NCBI RefSeq assembly: GCF_000149955.1
Contig: NC_030990.1
Location: 3,244,627-3,308,626 of the forward strand
DNA length: 64,000 bases
Direction: 5' to 3'
Source of the DNA: Fusarium oxysporum f. sp. lycopersici 4287
Taxonomy: Eukaryota; Ascomycota; Sordariomycetes; Hypocreales; Nectriaceae
Shown here piece after piece: positions 58,755 to 64,000 of the stretch. Below the pieces are notes generated by a model. It searched no databases and was not told the DNA's origin. It saw only the letters and a program-made list of their open reading frames with translations. The position numbers were made by a program, and so were the translations under genes. The stretch's first letter is position 1, and every line of letters starts with the position of its first letter.

Positions 58755-60996
58755 TCACTTTGTCTCAAAAGCACCAATATCCTTCAATGCGCCAGCCAAA
58801 CGACGGTAATCTCGCAATAAGTCAAGAACTTCACCCAGCTTAAGCTCCCCAGGAGTCTGTATCTCCATGAAGCGTTTGTTGGGCGGGGCAATTCTAGGAA
58901 TCTCTTTAGGTGGAAGAGCTGGGGCGATATCGGGGAAAGCCTGGGTGTTTGTTAGCCTTAGTTACTGGTATTCTGGCGTTCATGTCTTGAACATACTGTT
59001 CCTAAATCTCCACCGTCGGCGGGCTTCACCGGCTCCTTAGCAGCTGGTGTTGCAGGGGCTGATGGGGTGTTGCGCCCAAATCCACGGATCATACTGATAC
59101 TGGGAAGTCGAGCCATAGGATTAAAAGAATTGCCCAAGTTGCGCATCTGGTCCAGAACGGCAGGGTTCTGCCCCGGGATTTGGCTGGCTGTCTTGGGCTC
59201 GTCAGAAGCGAACAATACTTTCTTTGAAGAGCTCGCACTGCGACCACTTCGAGTACTATCAGCACTGCGGTCGCGGCGACCTCCTATCAGGTTCAGAACC
59301 CGTTCTTCGCGCGAGGCTGGGCGCTTCAAGAGATCATTGTCGTCGGGTGCAAGGAGTCTGTTAAGCCCGCTGCTGTCCTCCTCATCGGGGGAGGGCGTGC
59401 TGACAAGTTTCCGGGCATCATCTAGAGTCCTTGGTACTGTGATAGACTCTCGGGGGCTATCCTGATGCTCCCTTAACTTTCCTACGAGGAATTTGTAACT
59501 ATCTCCCAAGCTGTTCGATATGTTTTTTAAGCTCTGGTCAGCCGTGTTAAAGACAGCATCGCTGGCAGCCCCAAATGCCTGCGCAGGCCCGTTTACAAGA
59601 TCGCTCAGACGACGGTTACGCAACGCCACAGATGCTTTGACATCAGGGGCTGAAAGCTTTGCTCCCTCAGCCTTGGTCTTGCTTGTTTCAGGCACGTTTG
59701 CTGATGAGGGCGCTTCTCCTTGCTGGTAAGCGGGAGGGAAAGTTTCGGTCCTTGGGCTTGTGCTCTTTGCTGGACCGGAAAGCTGTTCATCAGCCCTGAG
59801 TGTTGTAAGATCCACTGTCTGCAGAAAGCTGATGGCAGCCTCAAGGTTAGTCAAACAGTAAGCAGCCTCACCTGTAAGCTTTGGCTCCCATCGAAAATAC
59901 TGTATAAAGTGAACATCGCTAATGACATGTAGGTTCTCTGGCGGCAGAGTTATGAGGGTGTAGATAAGCATAGGCATAATCTCATCAGCGGATGCCGAAG
60001 GATGGAAATGAGCAAGGGTGTCGACGATACTTCGGTGCGCAGCTTTGAGATGATTCAGCTTGCCCAGTGGATATCGCTTCTGTGTCATCATGGCAATGTC
60101 TCGCCTGGCGGGCTCCAGCTTCTCTTTAATATCTTCCACTGTCGGGCCAGCTTTCCCCTCAGATTCATCTATTTCGCCTGTGAGGTCAATGCCTAGGTCA
60201 GCAGGCCCAATACCGACCAAGGCCAAGGCGGCAGTCTTGGAGCGTAGTTTGTCATCTTGTGCCTCATCCTGCGTGCTTCGGTGTCTGTAAATCTTGTCGT
60301 AGATGCCTTCACATAGTCTACGCTCGACAGCCTCTTCCAGCAGAGACCTCTTGGCTTCAAGAGCCTTCCTTGTTCTCTTACGGCTTGCTAGCTCTTCTGA
60401 TGTGATCATTTGTTGCTCTGGCTCAGCCTTGGTAAGCGCACTGGCCTTTGATCGAAGTCGACTGGCGGCGGAGGATATTGAAGAGGCGGATGGTGCGGGT
60501 GAGACGTCGCGGCTTTGTCTTGAGGCAAGGGCGTTGATATGGGTGTTGATGTTAGCAGAGGCTTGCGTATAAAACTCCTGGAACTTCTGCGATAACCTCT
60601 CGATGTTAGGAGGAGTCGGATGGACTTTCGCATTCAGAGACTCGATGAAGCTATTCATACATGATTTAGCATGGCACAGTCAGGATCTACCATTTCTCAG
60701 TGTGCATACCTATCCGTCAAGGTTATAAGTTCGATGGGAAGGATGTCTAGCTCAATGGAAGCCCGAGTGGTTTCTATGCCATCGTCTGAATCGCTATGTT
60801 CAGCAGTGTCGAAGGCATCAGGAGATGCAGTGCCATCTTTCGCCGAAGTAGCGTTTGCAAAAGTATGGGCTCTTTTGGGGACCTTTAATCGATCGTCGCT
60901 GCTAGGAGCGGTTGTTTTAGGAGTGTGCGAGTGAGAAGCAGTGCGGGTGGTGGAGGGACGAGCCGAGGGGCCCTCAGAGGGGTCGCGAGACGCCAT
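58755..60996 (-). CDS. VPS9-domain guanine nucleotide exchange factor (Rab5-type)
   Basis: Three exons on the minus strand: 60710-60996, 58997-60650 and 58755-58940, giving 708 aa. The N-terminus (MASRDPSEGPSARPSTTRTA) is Ser/Thr/Pro-rich. A helical bundle (SFIESLNAK, IERLSQKFQEFYTQASANIN) leads to the VPS9 domain at about 233-375, with PLGKLNHLKAAHRSIVDTL, ASADEIMPMLIYTLI and FIQYFRWEPKLTGEAAYCLT, where the catalytic Asp/Tyr of the family are expected. The long C-terminal part is disordered, and the last exon adds GELKLGEVLDLLRDYRRLAG. VPS9 proteins load GTP on Rab5/Vps21 for endosome fusion. It resembles Muk1 more than Vps9, as no CUE domain is seen. Confidence 0.88.
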
Positions 60997-61295
60997 GAGT
61001 CGTTGGTTCGAGCTATAGACGATCATCATGAGCTTCCACGACGTTCCGGGGATGTTGTAGAGTGTATGGGAAAGGACAAACAAAGGAAGAGGGTACAAAT
61101 TCGTCGCCTAGGACCTTGTAGTACATACCGCGGGTGTCAATAGCTCGAGTGGGAGGTTCGCATGAACAAATGATGTCGAAGCAACAGACAGCGTGTCTCA
61201 AAGAGCCGATGCTGGCTGAGACCGAGACGTAACAGAGTACGGGACAATTGCTCCTTCTGTCCGTGCTGCCACTTGCATTCAATGAGGTACTAATG

Positions 61296-61336
<41 letters not shown>

Positions 61337-62845
61337 AAGAGGCAAGGCCGATATGGCAGAAACGAATGTCAAGTGGATATCTGTACAATGAAAGAGATGG
61401 TGATGGGGGGCTTCTATTACACGCAATACAATGACGATGGATAAAGAAATGATAAGCAAATCATATGAAGATGGCCACCCGTTCTGGGGATTGACATGCA
61501 GGAGGAGTGGAGAGCTCAAGAAACTATGCAGCCACATGTCAGCCACTTCCGCCACATATGCGATGTTCACTCGCTTGACTGAGGCAGTCCATCAGTCTAT
61601 CTAAGTCACCTCCCTCTGATTCTGCTCTTGATGTAAGAAACTATTGATATCATCTGATATGCCGATATAAGGCCTTTCGTCCATAGCTTTTGGCATACAT
61701 ATACTTGTCTAAAGTCAGTGCAGTAGTGCAGACAGAGTATGTACTATCCAAAGCTGGGTCACTGAAAACATCTTAATAAATACCTGGGATTATTCCAAAT
61801 TGGTCAGAAACAAGGCACATTCGATCATGAAATATAAGACAATATATTTATTCACTCGACTCTGCCTCTTTTAATCTCAAGCTGCCACTTTAAACTTCGG
61901 TGTATGTACAATGCATCTCATGCTTTAACTTCTATGGACTCCCGGCCTATATTATTTAACTGTCAATGAATGGTTTCCTTTCTCGTCACGTCTACTCATT
62001 TCTCAATTGCCTCCGATTCATTGTCCCTGATGAGCACATGGTAACTCACTTACACGAGGCCAATTCCCCACCACGACGAACTATGATTACCCCACAAAGT
62101 TTGGAAACACGGACCGGGCTATCCTACAGACCAGGTTGTATTTCATTGCATTGCTCCTTTACCACCTAACTTCAGATATACACAATACAGTATTGATATG
62201 TAAGTTGATATTCGAAGTTAAACCTCTCGCTGAGCTTTAGTTCCTTGCTCCTTTTCCACATCGTCTTCATGTGGCCCTATTGTCCGACCTTTACGTGAGA
62301 GTGGCAGCACTCGGAACATTGTGAGTCCTTCACTCCGACGGTTTTCGTGCAATTATCCACCCATATCAACTCAAAGTCCTAAATATACATATAGTTCGAC
62401 CGTTCATAGATAGTCAAAGCTTTACGGCATCTTTTTGTTGACATGGTAGTTTGATTGCAAGACGGTTCCCTACCCTGAACAGTGGACGATAAGGGTCTCT
62501 CCCCTGCTTCCCTGGTCTCCTCCCGTCCGCACCTAATTTTGCGGGGTCCCCGCCTTTACAGAGACACTAGATAGATCAGCCTGGAACTGTAACTCATCAT
62601 TGGCTCACTACGAGCTAAGCTGCTTCGAGTAATCAAATATCCGTCGCTATTGAATGGCCGGGCAATTGGGATATGAGAAACCGAGCTGGTACCGTGTTTG
62701 CCGGGCTGAACCGAGACACCCACCGAGATACAGCTATGAAAGGACCTATGATCCTCATATCTCGGGTCTCATCCAGTACCTAACCATTAGTTGTCCATCA
62801 TTGCTCTAAAGTCTTTAAGCAATACCCTTATCCGCGATCTTCACA
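60997..62845. other. Divergent intergenic region VPS9 gene / acyl-CoA synthetase
   Basis: About 1.85 kb without a supported gene, containing a 39-base A run (T on the minus strand, in the likely VPS9 leader) and otherwise mixed sequence. Confidence 0.5.
61296..61334. repeat. 39-nt poly(A) homopolymer
   Basis: Thirty-nine uninterrupted A residues on the plus strand (poly(T) in the sense of the VPS9 gene, about 300 bp upstream of its start). No target-site duplication or element body is seen beside it. Such runs are prone to length error. Confidence 0.95.
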
Positions 62846-64000
62846 ATGTCAGATCCTCCATCTCGCATCCGCTCCATTCTCAACCATCTCCGCCCTCATC
62901 CCACGGCGCCTGTCAACTTCCACACTCTATCACCAACAACATTTCTTGAGCGTGCTGCTTCCATTGAACCAGATGCGGAAGCCATCTTCCATATTACAGT
63001 GAATGGTGCTGTGCTACGGCGCTCCTACGCTGAGTTTGCTGATCGCGCCCGAGGTCTTGCTTACTACTTCCTGAAGCATGGCTATCGACGCGTAGGCATA
63101 CTCGCGCCCAACACGCCAGCTTTTCTGGAGTCTATTTACGGCATTGTTGCGGCGGGTGCTGCCATTGTGCCGGTGAATTACCGCCTGAAGCAAGATGACA
63201 TCGCCTACATCTTTGACTTTGCAGAGGTGGACTGCATTATTGTTGATAATGAGTTTGTTGGCTTGCTCGATGCCTATAAGGAGAAACACCAGAGTGTGCC
63301 CTTGATAGTTGATATGGTTGATTTTCTCCCCCGCACACATGTGCATTCTTGTCTCGAAGTTGTTGCTAACCTTGCCCGTCAGGATACTGATGCAACTGAA
63401 GGGCAACTATCCGGTCCTTTTGACGAAGCCGTCTTGGAGGGGTTGAAGCATGACATTGACCAAGGTAGCCATGGCTGGGCTGGCCTTCATGCCCAGGCAC
63501 GAAGTGAGGATGATATGCTTGCCATCCCTTTTACCTCTGGAACAACATCACGTCCCAAGGGCGTAGTATACACACATCGAGGTGCCTATCTCGCTGCCAT
63601 GGCCAATATTATTGAGTCGGGCCTCAACATTGGACGGTGTAAATACCTATGGACGCTTCCCATGTAAGTGAAGACAATTTGCCCACCATGTCATCATGAC
63701 TGGCTGACCGAATACAGGTTCCACGCAATTGGGTGGACATTTCCTTGGTCAGTTGTCGCTGTTCGCGGCACCAATGTTTGCTTAAGAAAGATTGACTACC
63801 CGCTTATTTGGAAACTGCTAAAAGAAGAGGGGATCACTCACTTTAACGCCGCTCCTACAGTCAACACACTGCTAGTAGCGGCCAGGGAAGCTGAAAGGCT
63901 ACCGCAAGAGGTCAAGGTTACCGTAGCCGCTAGTCCACCCACTGGATACCTCTTTGAGCAGATGGTATGTTTTCGTAGATGTTCAAGTCTCACAATCATT
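62846..64000 (+). CDS. AMP-dependent acyl-CoA synthetase (ANL superfamily), 3' end outside window
   Basis: Partial gene: exons 62846-63663 and 63718-63964 are visible, and an intron starting GTATGT at 63965 runs off the window, giving 355 codons so far. The ATP-binding loop IPFTSGTTSRPKGVVYTHRG lies at about 228-247, and YLWTLPMFHAIGWTFPWSVV with AVRGTNVCLRKIDYP follows. The block NFHTLSPTTFLERAASIEPD and ILAPNTPAFLESIYGI with AAIVPVNYRLK is typical of plant AAE/medium-chain acyl-activating enzymes. It activates a carboxylic acid to the acyl-adenylate and CoA thioester. Chain length is not inferable, and peroxisomal targeting would depend on the missing C-terminus. Confidence 0.9.

Noticed and set aside
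61296..61334. Poly(A) run as a retrotransposon tail
   Set aside because: No element body or target-site duplication was seen on either side; a plain homopolymer is simpler.
1..64000. CRISPR array, bacterial operons or riboswitches
   Set aside because: No direct-repeat/spacer pattern was seen, and the spliced genes with eukaryotic families show this is fungal nuclear DNA.

Overview
This window is nuclear DNA of a filamentous ascomycete, most likely a Sordariomycete close to Fusarium. The evidence is short (45-140 bp) GT-AG introns, compact genes on both strands, a Zn2Cys6 regulator, fungal CWI-type MAPKK, TRK and GT90 proteins, and CCTA/TAGG-rich promoters. The genus is inferred from overall resemblance and was not tested by any search. 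A run of 100 Ns at 13235-13334 marks an assembly gap.

Layout, left to right. Positions 1-3789 hold no convincing gene and end in an AT-rich block, followed by an intron-containing tRNA gene. Then come DBP8 (-), a 2.5 kb promoter region, the cell-wall-integrity MAPKK MKK1 (+), PUS7 (-), the gap, an SRA/YDG-domain protein with an in-frame stop near its end (+), a parvulin (+), the divergent ribosomal pair eS12 (-)/uS8 (+), a GT90/CAP10 glycosyltransferase (+), PAF1 (-), RER1 (-), a mitochondrial enoyl-CoA hydratase (+), and an apparently intact Tc1-like DD34E transposon. The transposon lies 158 bp upstream of a RING-ZZ-SH3 gene (+). Next are a mitochondrial cysteine synthase (+), a divergent pair of mitochondrial genes (unknown protein -, bL19m +), alpha-actinin (+), a D-2-hydroxyglutarate dehydrogenase-type flavoenzyme (+), a Zn2Cys6 factor (+), proteasome alpha4 with a 7-nt exon (+), a CHY zinc-finger protein with a 5-nt first exon (-), the TFIIH helicase XPB/SSL2 (+), a 3.6 kb gene-free stretch, a TRK potassium transporter (+), a VPS9-domain Rab GEF (-), and an AMP-dependent acyl-CoA synthetase cut by the window end (+).

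Most genes are core housekeeping functions: rRNA/RNA processing, translation, transcription, proteasome, Golgi retrieval, endocytosis, cytoskeleton and ion transport. They do not form a single pathway. The accessory elements are the transposon, the gene-poor left end, a decayed coding-like stretch after MKK1, and the damaged SRA gene. Exon structures were rebuilt by hand from splice motifs and reading-frame continuity. Each multi-exon CDS below closes in frame, but no RNA evidence was available. I did not find a multi-gene novel system. The most notable items are the transposon at the RING-ZZ-SH3 promoter, the SRA-domain gene with its nonsense codon, and the micro-exons.
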